Shown: positions 29,295 to 37,933 of the stretch, piece by piece
Position numbering within the stretch: the stretch's first letter is position 1
Layout of the letters: every line of letters starts with the position of its first letter
Source: CAVWSM01 sp963798505
GTDB taxonomy: Bacteria; Actinomycetota; Actinomycetes; Jiangellales; Jiangellaceae
Reading direction: 5' to 3'
Length of the DNA: 64,000 bases
NCBI GenBank assembly: GCA_963798505.1
Contig: CAWCTX010000019.1
Location: forward strand, 1-64,000
The notes under the pieces: generated by a model
Database searches by the model: none
What the model was told of the DNA's origin: nothing
Seen by the model: the letters and a program-made list of their open reading frames with translations, nothing else
Program-made: the position numbers and the translations under genes

Positions 29295-29340
29295 GCGCCT
29301 ATGCATCTGCTGGGCTACTCCCCAGCAGATGCATAGGCGC
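29295..29340. terminator. Palindromic element family A, perfect copy, between convergent genes
   Basis: Arms GCGCCTATGCATCTGCTGGG (29295-29314) and its exact complement (29321-29340) flank a 6-nt loop. It sits between the pspA stop and the stop of the convergent carboxyltransferase gene, so it can act as a bidirectional terminator. The core ATGCATCTGCTGG recurs at 15681-15693 (complement) and 42389-42399. Confidence 0.75.
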
Positions 29341-29400
29341 CCCGCACGAGGTCCCGGCGTCAGTCACCACGAATCAGGCGCACCGCTCAAGGTCGCTCGA

Positions 29401-30930
29401 TCACACCGGCGGGATGCCGTGCCGCCGGTCCGAGAACCGCCGGTCCTTGCCCGCGGCCGCGGCGAGTCGCGCCACGATCTCGCCGCGCAGCAGCTCCGGC
29501 TCGACGATCGCGTCGATCACCAGGTCGCTGGCAAGGCGCAGGATGTCGATGTCGGCCTCGTACTCCTCGCGCAGCGCGGCGACGTAGGCCTCCCGGTCGG
29601 CAAGATCCTCGATCGCCGCGATCTTGTTGGCGTAGACCGCGTTGATCGCCGCCTCGGGACCCATCACCGCGATCCGCGCGGTCGGCAGGGCCAGGCACGC
29701 GTCGGGCGAGAAGCCCGGGCCGCACATCGCGTACAGCCCCGCCCCATAGGACTTGCGCAGGATCACCGACACGGTCGGCACGGTCGCCTCCGCCACGGCG
29801 GTGATCATCTTGGCGCCGTGCCGGATGATGCCCTGCCGCTCCACCACGGAGCCGATCATGAAGCCGGGCACGTCGGACAGATAGATCAGCGGCACGTTGA
29901 ACGCGTCGCAGGCCCAGATGAACCTGGCCGCCTTGTCTGCGGAGTCGACGAACAGCACCCCACCGCTTACGGCCGGGTTGTTGGCCACGATGCCGACCGG
30001 CTGCCCCTCCAGCAGACCGAGCCCCACGACGAGCTCGGCCGCGAACAGCGGCTTGACCTCGAAGAAGCTGCCCTCGTCGACCAGCGCGTCGATGACCGTG
30101 TGGATGTCGTAGCCGGCGGTCTCCTTCTCCGGCACGAGATCGGCGGTGAAGACGCCGGCGGGCGGCGCCGCGTCGTAGGTCGGCGGTGTGCCGCGCCACG
30201 ACGACGGCACGTACGAGAAGTAGGCCTTCGCCTGCTCGATCGCCTCCGCGTCGTCGCGCGCGAGGTTGTCGCCGCAGCCGGAGACGGTCGCGTGCATCCG
30301 CGCGCCGCCCATCTCCTCCAGCGTGACCTTCTCGCCGACGACCATCTCGGCCATGCGCGGCGATCCGAGGTACATCGACGCGTTGCCCTCGACCATGATC
30401 ACGATGTCGCAGAACGACGGGATGTACGCCCCGCCCGCGGCACTCGGCCCGAACAGGCAGCAGATCTGCGGCACCTTGCCGGACAGCGCGACCTGGTTGT
30501 GGAAGATGCGCCCCGCGCCGCGCCGACCCGGGAACAGGTCGACCTGGTCGGTGATCCGGGCGCCGGCCGAGTCGATGAACCAGAAGATCGGCAGCTCGTC
30601 GCGCAGCGCGAGCTCGGTGACGCGGACGATCTTCTCGACCGTGCGGGCACCCCACGAGCCGGCCTTCACCGTCGGGTCGTTGGCCACGACCAGCGCCGGG
30701 CGGCCGTCGACGAGACCGCGACCGGTGACCACGCCGTCGGCGGGCAGGTTCGCCCGCAAGGGCGTTGGCGAGCTGCCCGTCCTCGACGAACGTGCCCTCG
30801 TCGAAGAGCAGCGCGAGGCGGTCGCGGACGTACAGCTTGCCCTGCGCCGCGAGCTTGGCCGCGGCGGCTTCGCTCGGGGCGCAGCGTCGCCTCGCGCGCC
30901 GCGGCGATCTGCTTGGCGTGCTCGAGTCAT
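29401..30930 (-). CDS. Acyl-CoA carboxylase carboxyltransferase, probable methylcrotonyl-CoA carboxylase beta
   Basis: About 510 residues. The conserved body is intact: LPIFWFIDSAGARITDQVDL, QICCLFGPSAAGGAYIPSF, GMGGARMHATVSG-like EEMGGARMHATVSG, and YLSDVPGFMIGSVVERQGII in the second half, ending RRHGIPPV. The first 60 codons are scrambled: HAKQIAAAREATL, AAAAKLAAQGKLYVRDRLAL and ANLPADGVVTG are in different frames, needing about three breaks (near 30925, 30885 and 30750) that cancel out. Position directly after an acyl-CoA dehydrogenase, opposite a MerR regulator, fits leucine catabolism. No dedicated alpha subunit is adjacent. Confidence 0.87.
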   Translation of the reverse strand: MTRARQADRRGARGDAAPRAKPPRPSSRRRASCTSATASRCSSTRARSSRTGSSPTPLRANLPADGVVTGRGLVDGRPALVVANDPTVKAGSWGARTVEKIVRVTELALRDELPIFWFIDSAGARITDQVDLFPGRRGAGRIFHNQVALSGKVPQICCLFGPSAAGGAYIPSFCDIVIMVEGNASMYLGSPRMAEMVVGEKVTLEEMGGARMHATVSGCGDNLARDDAEAIEQAKAYFSYVPSSWRGTPPTYDAAPPAGVFTADLVPEKETAGYDIHTVIDALVDEGSFFEVKPLFAAELVVGLGLLEGQPVGIVANNPAVSGGVLFVDSADKAARFIWACDAFNVPLIYLSDVPGFMIGSVVERQGIIRHGAKMITAVAEATVPTVSVILRKSYGAGLYAMCGPGFSPDACLALPTARIAVMGPEAAINAVYANKIAAIEDLADREAYVAALREEYEADIDILRLASDLVIDAIVEPELLRGEIVARLAAAAGKDRRFSDRRHGIPPV

Positions 30931-30955
30931 CGGAGTGCCCGCCTCCTCAGGGACG

Positions 30956-32125
30956 TCAGCGCACCGGCAGCCCGAGGCCGCGGGCGATGAGCATCCGCTG
31001 CACCTCGCTCGTACCCTCGCCGATCTCGAGCACCTTGGCGTCGCGGTAGAACCGCGCGACGGGGTACTCCTCCATGAACCCGTACCCACCGAACACCTGC
31101 GCCGCGACCCGCGTCGCCGTGACGGCGGACTCGGTGGCGTACAGCTTGGCGATCGAGGCCGCCTGCTTGACCTGCGCCGAGGGCGGCGCCGGAGTCGCGT
31201 AGCTAGGCCGCCCGGTAGGTCAGCAGGTGGGACGCCTCCGCCATGACCGCCAGGTCCGCGAGCGTGAACGACGACGCCCTGGTTCGAGCCGATCGGCCGA
31301 CCGAACGCGTGCCGCTCGACGGCGTACGCCCTGGCCATGTCGAGGCAGGCCCGGATGCTGCCGAGTGCAAGCGCCGCGATCGCGATGCGACCGTCGTCGA
31401 GCCCGGCCAGGAACATCGAGAACCCCTTGCCCCGCTCGCCCAGCAGGTGGTCCTCCGGCACCCGGCAGCCGCTGAACGTCAGCGGGTGCGTGTCGGCCGC
31501 GTGCCAGCCGAGCTTGTCGTACGAGGGCTCGACCGTGAAGCCGGGCGTGCCGGTCGGCACGATGATCGCGGAGATCTCGGGCGAGCCGTCAGGGTTCTCG
31601 CCCGTCACCGCGGTGGCCACGACCAGCGACGTGATCGGGGTGCCGGAGTTGCTGATGAACTGCTTGGTGCCGTCGATCACCCACTCGCCGCCCTCGAGGC
31701 GGGCGCGGGTGCGGGTGGCGCCCGGCGTCGGAGCCGGCCTCCGGCTCGGTGAGGCCGAAGCCGGCCAGCGCGCGGCCGGTCGCCAGGTCGGGGAGCCACC
31801 GCTTGCGCTGCTCCTCCGTACCGTGCTCGACAAGCATCCCCACGCCGAGGCCGGTCGCGGCCTCCAGGGTGACGCCCAGCGACTGGTCTGCCCGGCCGAT
31901 CTCCTCGACCGCGATGCACAGGCTGGTGAGGTCGCCGCCGGAGCCGCCGTACTCCTCCGGCGCCAACAGGCCGAACAAGCCGAGGTCACCCATCTTGTGG
32001 ATCACCTCGACGGGGATGGCGTGCGCCTTGTCCCAGGCGGCCGCGTGCGGCGCGACCTCCGACTCGGCGAAGTCGCGTACGACCTTGCGGAAGGACTCGT
32101 GGTCCTCGGACAGCTCGAAGCTCAT
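30956..32125 (-). CDS. Acyl-CoA dehydrogenase of the branched-chain/acyl catabolic operon, frameshifted
   Basis: About 390 residues. The N-terminus (FELSEDHESFRKVVRDFAES) and GFGLTEPEAGSD are in one frame. A break near 31725 leads to GGEWVIDGTKQFISNSGTPI, TGTPGFTVEPSYDKLGWHAA and AYAVERHAFGRPIGSNQGV. A further break near 31280 gives the C-terminal FMEEYPVARFYRDAKVLEIG, then EGTSEVQRMLIARGLGLP. The Glu of GEGT occupies the usual catalytic position. Isovaleryl-CoA dehydrogenases have Ala or Gly there (GAGTSE), so this may act on another acyl-CoA. It is first in the operon with the carboxyltransferase. Confidence 0.85.
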
Positions 32126-32176
32126 GGGTATGTCTGGCCTCTCGCGATGCGGTCGCGCCCTTGCGCGCACCTGAGG

Positions 32177-32199
32177 TTTACGCTTACGTAAACGTAAGC
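32177..32199. promoter_or_regulatory. Operator-like overlapping inverted repeats in the MerR/acyl-CoA dehydrogenase divergent region
   Basis: TTTACG-CTTA-CGTAAA (32177-32192) and GCTTACG-TAAA-CGTAAGC (32182-32199) are two perfect, overlapping inverted repeats between the divergent dehydrogenase (start 32125) and MerR gene (start 32257). MerR regulators bind such dyads between -35 and -10 elements. As I recall, LiuR-type regulators recognise TTTACG/CGTAAA-like motifs; that match is from memory. Confidence 0.65.
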
Positions 32200-32256
32200 A
32201 CGAGATGCCCGGCACGGCAAGCCCGAATCAGACGGCCCAGCGAACAGGACCCGCGG

Positions 32257-32637
32257 ATGGAGACCTACACGATCACCGACCTGGCCCGCGAGTACGACGT
32301 GACGCTGCGGACGATCAGGTTCTACGAGGGCGAGGGGCTGCTCCAGCCCGAGCGCCGGGGCACCCAGCGCATCTTCCACGCGGGCGACCGCGTACGCCTG
32401 GGGCTGGTCCTGCGGGGCCGGCGGCTCGGGTTCACGCTCGCCGAGATCAAGAAGATCGTCGGGATGTACGACGCCGAGCCCGGCGAGGTGGGCCAGCTGC
32501 ACTACCTGCTCGAGCAGATCGGCCACCGGCGAGCCGAGCTCGAGGCCCGCCGCAAGGACATCGAGCAGACCCTGGCCGAGCTCGACGAGGTCGAGCGCCG
32601 CTGCCTGGACGATCTTCGCCGGCTCGAGCCCGCCTGA
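32257..32637 (+). CDS. MerR-family regulator, LiuR-like
   Basis: A 126-residue MerR protein. YTITDLAREYDVTLRTIRFY and EGEGLLQPERRGTQRIFHAG form the winged-helix domain. RVRLGLVLRGRRLGFTLAEI continues it, and the C-terminal dimerisation helix is LEQIGHRRAELEARRKDIEQ. No cysteine metal site is present, as in LiuR-type regulators of branched-chain amino acid and acyl-CoA catabolism. It is divergent from the acyl-CoA dehydrogenase/carboxyltransferase operon with a double inverted repeat between. The regulatory target is inferred from this arrangement. Confidence 0.83.
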   Translation: METYTITDLAREYDVTLRTIRFYEGEGLLQPERRGTQRIFHAGDRVRLGLVLRGRRLGFTLAEIKKIVGMYDAEPGEVGQLHYLLEQIGHRRAELEARRKDIEQTLAELDEVERRCLDDLRRLEPA

Positions 32638-32726
32638 CGGTGCCGAGCATTCGGCGGCGTGAGTCTCGCCACATCCCTCGCCAGACGATGCCCGGTTCGG
32701 CCGACCGGATTTGCACACTGGACGCC

Positions 32727-34126
32727 GTGCGAGCGAGACCAGGCTTCCTTCATCGCGCGGCGCGCCAGATGGCGCGCCGCGCGCTTCCTGTTGCCATAGC
32801 GCTCGCCGCCATCAGCACCCTGCTCGGCGCCAAGGCCGAGACGGCCCTGGCCCTGGAGGCGGCTGCCGCGGCTCCTGCCATCTCGGCCGCCGCCGCTGAG
32901 GCCGCCCCGGCAGCCGCCCCACGCAAGGTGTCCGGCTGGCTGCCGCACTGGAACGCTGCCGGCAACCTCGCGGCCTTCCAGGCCAACGCGGCCCTGTTCT
33001 CCGACGTCTCGCCGTTCTGGTACACCGCGCATGGCGCCTACGCGCATCCAGGACCACGCCGACCCCGCTTACAAGCAGGCGGTCATCGCGACCGCCCGCC
33101 AGGCCGGTGTCCCGATCCTGCCGGCGATCAGCGACGAGTCCGGTCGGCACACCATGGCCGGCATCCTGGCCGACCCCGCCCAGCGCGCCGCGCACATCGC
33201 CACGCTCGTCGGCCTCGTGCTCAACAACGGGTACGACGGCATCGACATCGACTACGAGCAGTTCGCCTACGCCGACGGCCGCGACACCTGGCCCTCCACG
33301 GTGCACAGCTGGACGGCGTTCGTCCAGGAGCTCGCCAACGCCATGCACGCCCACGGCAAGCTGCTCGCCGTGACCGTGCCGCCCACGTACGACATGCTCG
33401 GCGGTCCCGACAGCGGCTACTGGGTCTACAACTACCCCGTCATCGGCCAGGTCGCCGACCGCGTGCGGATCATGGCGTACGACTTCTCCGTGCCCACGGC
33501 CGGCCCCATTGCCCCGCTGGCCTGGGTGCAGAGCCTCACCAACTTCGCCGTCACGATGATCCCGGCGCAGAAGCTCCAGCTGGGCATCCCCGCGTACGGC
33601 CGCGAGTGGTCGTTCGGCCACGCGGGCACGTGCGGCGGCGCAGCGCTTCGCAAGCACTCGTACACGCCCGACGAGTTCAACGGCATCGCGGCAGCGCACG
33701 GCGTCGCGCCCATCTGGGACCCGGCGACAGGCGAGAAGATCTACAGCTACACGGCCAACGACGGCGTCTGCGCGGTCAACCGCTGGGTTTCCTACGTCGA
33801 CGCCGACGGGCTCGCCGCCCGCAAGGCCATCGCCGACGCGGCCGGACTCGGCTGGCATCGCCATCTGGACCGTCGGTGGCGTCGAGGCGCGCGCCTGGGA
33901 GGCCCTGAGGGCCCAGCAGGGTGTCGCGGCAGCTCCGGTGACGCCCGCGCCCACCGAACCGGGCGAGCCGGCGGCAGGCGAGCAAGCGGCAGGCGAGCCC
34001 GCGGCGGCCCAGCCGGCAACGCCCAAGCGGATGCCGAAGCGGGTTTCGACGTACTTGTCCCCTGTCCCGGCGGCTCGAGGCTGCCAGCCCGGCCAGGGCT
34101 ACCCGATCGTCTGCTCGGCGCGCTGA
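32727..34126 (+). CDS. Secreted glycoside hydrolase family 18 protein, frameshifted
   Basis: About 465 residues. After a signal peptide (LPVAIALAAISTLLGAKAET) and an Ala-rich linker the GH18 barrel starts with VSGWLPHWNA. A break near 33045 leads to the body: VPILPAISDESGRHTMAGIL, the catalytic motif DGIDIDYEQF, MAYDFSVPTAGPIAPLAW and LGIPAYGREW. A second break near 33850 gives IAIWTVGGVEARAW and a Pro/Ala/Glu-rich tail ending PGQGYPIVCSAR. Likely cleaves chitin- or peptidoglycan-like beta-1,4-linked GlcNAc polymers outside the cell. Start may be GTG 32727 or ATG 32688 in the same frame. Confidence 0.82.
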
Positions 34127-34196
34127 CCCGGCTGGCGCCACGGCCCGCTGCCGCGTCTTAGACTCGCGGGCGTCCCGTGACGAAGGAGTCAGCCCC

Positions 34197-35979
34197 GTGA
34201 GCGCCGTACGCCGGATCGAAAAGGTCCTCATCGCCAACCGCGGCGAGATCGCCGTCCGGGTGGCCCGGGCCTGCCGGGACGCCGGCATCGCGAGCGTCGC
34301 CGTCTACGCCGACTCCGACCGGGATGCGCTGCACGTACGACTGGCCGACGAGGCGTACGCGCTCAGCGGCGAGACCTCCGCCGAGACCTACCTCGTCGTC
34401 GACAAGCTGCTCGATGTGGCCCGCCGCGCGGGCGCCGACGCTGTACACCCCGGCTACGGCTTCCTCGCCGAGAACGCGCACTTCGCCGAGGCCGTGACCG
34501 GCGCCGGGCTGGTCTGGATCGGCCCGCCGCCCGCCGCCATCGAGGCGCTCGGCGACAAGGTCAGCGCCCGGCACATCGCCCAGCGCGCCGGTGCGCCGCT
34601 GGTCGCCGGCACGCCCGACCCGGTGTCCGGGGCCGACGAGGTCGTCGCCTTCGCGGAGCAGAACGGCCTGCCGATCGCGATCAAGGCAGCGTTCGGCGGC
34701 GGGGGCCGCGGACTCAAGGTGGCCCGCACCCTCGACGAGATTCCCGAGCTGTACGACTCCGCCGTACGCGAGGCGGTCGCGGCGTTCGGCCGCGGCGAGT
34801 GCTTCGTCGAGCGCTACCTCGACCGGCCCCGCCACGTCGAGACCCAGTGCCTGGCCGACCAGCACGGCAACGTCGTCGTCGTGTCGACGCGTGACTGCTC
34901 GCTGCAGCGCCGGCACCAGAAGCTCGTCGAGGAAGCCCCCGCGCCGTTCCTTTCGGAGGCGCAGAACGCCGAGCTCTACCGCGCGTCCAAGGCGATCCTC
35001 AAGGAGGCGGGCTACGTCGGCGCCGGCACCTGCGAGTTCCTCGTCGGGCAGGACGGCACGATCTCGTTCCTCGAGGTCAACACCCGGCTGCAGGTCGAGC
35101 ACCCGGTCACCGAGGAGGTCACCGGCATCGACCTCGTACGCGAGATGTTCCGCATCGCCGAGGGCCAGGAGCTCGGCTACGACGACCCGGCCGTACGCGG
35201 TCACTCGATCGAGTTCCGCATCAACGGCGAGGACGCCGGCCGCAACTTCCTGCCCACCCCCGGGCCGGTGACGACGTTCCGGCCGCCGAGCGGGCCGGGC
35301 GTCCGCATCGACTCCGGCGTCGAGGAGGGCAGCGTCATCGGGCAGAACTTCGACTCGCTGCTCGCCAAGCTCATCGTCACCGGCGCGACCCGCCAGCAGG
35401 CGCTCGAGCGGTCGCGCCGTGCGCTCGCCGAGTTCGAGGTCGGCGGGCTCGCCACCGTGCTGCCGTTCCACCGTGCGGTCGTCGCCGACGAGGCGTACGC
35501 ACCGGCCGACGCGGCGGAGCCGTTCGCGCGTACACACCCGCTGGATCGAGACCGAGTTCGCCAACACCATCGAGCCATTCACCGAGATCGCCGACGCTCC
35601 GGAGGTCGCCGAGCGCGACCGCGTCGTCGTCGAGGTGGGCGGCAAGCGGCTGGAAGTGACGCTGCCGGCCGGACTGGGCGCTGCCGCCGCGAGCGCCGCC
35701 GGCCCCGGCCCGCGCAAGCCGACCCGCCGGTCCGGCGGCGGCAAGGCGGCGGCCGCCGCCAGCGGCGACGCGCTGGCCTCGCCGATGCAGGGCACGATCG
35801 TGAAAGTGGCCGTCGAGGAGGGCCAGCAGGTCGAGGCCGGCGACCTCGTCGTCGTCCTCGAGGCGATGAAGATGGAGCAGCCGATCGCCGCGCACAAGGG
35901 CGGCGTCGTGAGCGGGCTGGTCGCCGAGGTCGGGGTCACCGTCACTAGCGGCGCGGTCATCTGCGAGATCAAGGACTGA
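34197..35979 (+). CDS. Acyl-CoA carboxylase alpha subunit (biotin carboxylase + BCCP), frameshifted
   Basis: About 594 residues, an AccA3/PccA-type subunit. The biotin carboxylase begins KVLIANRGEIAVRVARACRD and contains HPGYGFLAENAHFAEAV, AAFGGGGRGLKVAR (ATP loop) and FLEVNTRLQVEHPVTEEVTG. Near 35530 one extra base breaks the frame; after it come HTRWIETEFANTIEPF, a linker, and the BCCP domain with ASPMQGTIVKVAVEEG and the biotinyl-lysine motif EAMKMEQ. GTG 34197 follows GAAGGAG. It can serve both the propionyl-CoA and the putative methylcrotonyl-CoA carboxyltransferases in this window, neither of which has its own alpha subunit. Confidence 0.92.
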
Positions 35980-35986
35980 GCGTCGC

Positions 35987-36511
35987 GTGGCACTTGGCGT
36001 CTGCCTGCTGTTCGACGCGGAGGCAGACGCCGCGCTGCGCCAGCTCTGGGACCGGCTTGAGCGGGCGGGGATCGGGACGCTGAGAGAGCACACGCACCGC
36101 CGGCACCGGCCCCACGTCTCCTACACGGTCCTGCGTGCCTGGGACCTCCCGGCCGTCCGGGAGGCCATCGAGGAGCTGCCGGCCGGGCCGCCGATCACGC
36201 TCGAGTTCCTCGGCGTGGGCTCGTTCCCGCGTGGGGTCGGCTGGCTTTCCCCGGCCGTCGACGCAGATCTGCTCGCCCGGCAGGTTGCGGTCGACGAGGC
36301 CGTACGGAAGGCCGGGGCCACCGTGCACGAGCGATACGCCCCCGGCACCTGGCTCGCCCACGCCACGGTCGTCCCGCGGGTCCGTACCGACCAGCTGGGC
36401 GAGTTCGCCGCCGCCGCGTACGCCGTCCTGCCCCTCCGCGCCCACGTCACCGGCGCCGCCTTGATCGACAGCGGCACCGGGGACGTCTGGAACCTCACGC
36501 ACGTGCCGTAG
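35987..36511 (+). CDS. 2'-5' RNA ligase (LigT/2H phosphoesterase) family protein
   Basis: A 174-residue 2H phosphoesterase-like protein. The two active-site motifs are HVSYTVL (HxS) at about residue 45 and HATVVPRV (HxT) at about residue 125, spaced as in the family. It starts 7 nt after the accA stop and is probably co-transcribed. Members act on 2',3'-cyclic phosphates or 2'-5' linkages in RNA; the substrate is unknown. Its last nine codons are duplicated about 130 bp downstream, stop codon included. Confidence 0.8.
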   Translation: MALGVCLLFDAEADAALRQLWDRLERAGIGTLREHTHRRHRPHVSYTVLRAWDLPAVREAIEELPAGPPITLEFLGVGSFPRGVGWLSPAVDADLLARQVAVDEAVRKAGATVHERYAPGTWLAHATVVPRVRTDQLGEFAAAAYAVLPLRAHVTGAALIDSGTGDVWNLTHVP

Positions 36512-36637
36512 GGCCCGGAATGATCACGACTAGCAGGACATTCCCCGCGGGGCCAGGCATGCAGGCCTAGCGGTGTGAGGGAAATCCTGGTTGTGGGTCG
36601 GCTCACGCGGGGACGTCTGGAACCTCACGCACGTTCC
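36478..36637 (+). repeat. Direct duplication of the 2H phosphoesterase gene 3' end
   Basis: The 27-mer at 36478-36504 is repeated exactly at 36608-36634 and, in the same phase, both copies read DVWNLTHVP followed by TAG. The 103 bp between contain no gene; GGAATGATCACGA at 36518-36530 resembles half of the palindrome at 50335. The second copy may be the remnant of a lost paralogue or of a tail-targeted insertion. Confidence 0.75.
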
Positions 36638-36677
36638 CTAGAGAACATGGGGAGCACCCCTAGAGGATGATGAGGGC

Positions 36678-37933
36678 ATGAGCGAGATCGTTGACAGCAC
36701 GGCGGAGCAGTTCCGGGACGGCGCGCACGTCGTCGTCGACCCCGAGGTCGACGAGCCTCGCCTCGATCGAGACGCGAGCGGCGCGGACAACGGGTCTGGA
36801 TCGCGTGCTGCCAATGCCGTGCTGCGACGAGCTCGAGCGGGCAGGACCTCGCCGAAGCGTTCATGACGCCAATGGCGGCGCGCCCGGCACGTACGTCGGC
36901 CTGACCGAGACGGCAGACGGCAGCGACGTCGTATCGGACGGTCATTCCCGGCGACGAGGCAGAGTGGACCAATACGCGCAGCGAGGCCTTCGCCGAGTCC
37001 GACGGCAGCGTCAAGGCGTTCGTCGACGAGTTCCTCGAGCGCGTCGAGGAACGCCCGGCCCGCGGCGGCGGCTCCCCCGGCGGTTCAGACAGCCAGTCCG
37101 ACAGCGTCAGACGGCGGCGGAGGCGGTCTCCTCCCCCTCGCGCTCCTCGCCGGGGCCGGAGGCCTCGGTTTCGTGATCTACCGCCGACGCAAGCGCGCGC
37201 GCGAGCAGGCTCGAGGAAGCCGCAGTGCTCGCCAAGCTGCGCACGATGCTCGACGAGGACATCACGGCCTACGGCGAGGAGCTCGACCGGCTCGAGGTCG
37301 ACCTGCTCGATCCCGACGTTCCCGCGGAAACGCGCGAGGACTTCGGCAAGGCGCTCGAGCTCTACGAGCAGGCCAAGGACGCGACGGCCACGAGCCAAGC
37401 ACCCCGGCGACGTCACCCCTGTCACCCACATGCTGGAGGAAGGCCGCTGGCTGCTGGCGGTTGTCTCCGCGCGCGCTTCCGGTGAGCCACTCCCCGAGCG
37501 GCGCCCGCCGTGCTTCTTCGACCCGCGGCACGGCCCGAGCGTCGAAGACATCGAGTGGCAGCCCGCCGGCGGCGTCACGCGTCCCGTTCCCGCCTGCGCC
37601 GCCGACGCGCAGCGGATCCGCGACGGGCTCGACCCGATGAGCCGCACGGTCACCGTCGGCGGGCGCGAGCGGCCGTACTGGGAGTCGCCGACCTATGGAC
37701 CGTACGCCGGCGGTTACTACGGCATGGACCTCATGAGCGGACTGTTCATCGGCACGCTGCTCGGCTCGATGTGGGGTTCGCCCGGCTACTACGGGGGCGG
37801 CTAGGCGGCGATCGGCGGCGGCGGTGATTCCGGCGGCGACTGGGGTGGCGGCGACTTCGGCGGCGGAGGCGGCTGGGGCGGCGGCGACTTCGGTGGTGGC
37901 GACTTCGGCGGCGGCGACTTCGGCGGCTTCTAG
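36678..37933 (+). pseudogene. TPM-like membrane protein with Gly-rich tail, multiply frameshifted
   Basis: Readable pieces in changing frames: TAEQFRDGAHVVVDPEVDE, ASIETRAARTTGLDRV, GAPGTYVGLTETADG, AFAESDGSVKAFVDEFLE, LGFVIYRRRKRAREQAR (transmembrane end), then an intact stretch VLAKLRTMLDEDITAYGEEL, and VEDIEWQPAGGVTRPVPACA. The frame meets a TAG at 37801, but the same frame continues for 43 codons with DFGGG/WGGGDFGGG repeats to a TAG at 37931 that interlocks with the opposing lpdA stop. The true end is therefore probably 37933. At least five breaks are needed; likely sequence errors. Function unknown; related to the TPM protein at 26.4 kb. Confidence 0.65.

Noticed and set aside
29401..31989. 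Single 862-residue fusion of acyl-CoA dehydrogenase and carboxyltransferase
   Set aside because: The shared frame arises because frame breaks in the dehydrogenase C-terminus hide its stop at 30956-30958. A separate ATG at 30930 begins the carboxyltransferase.
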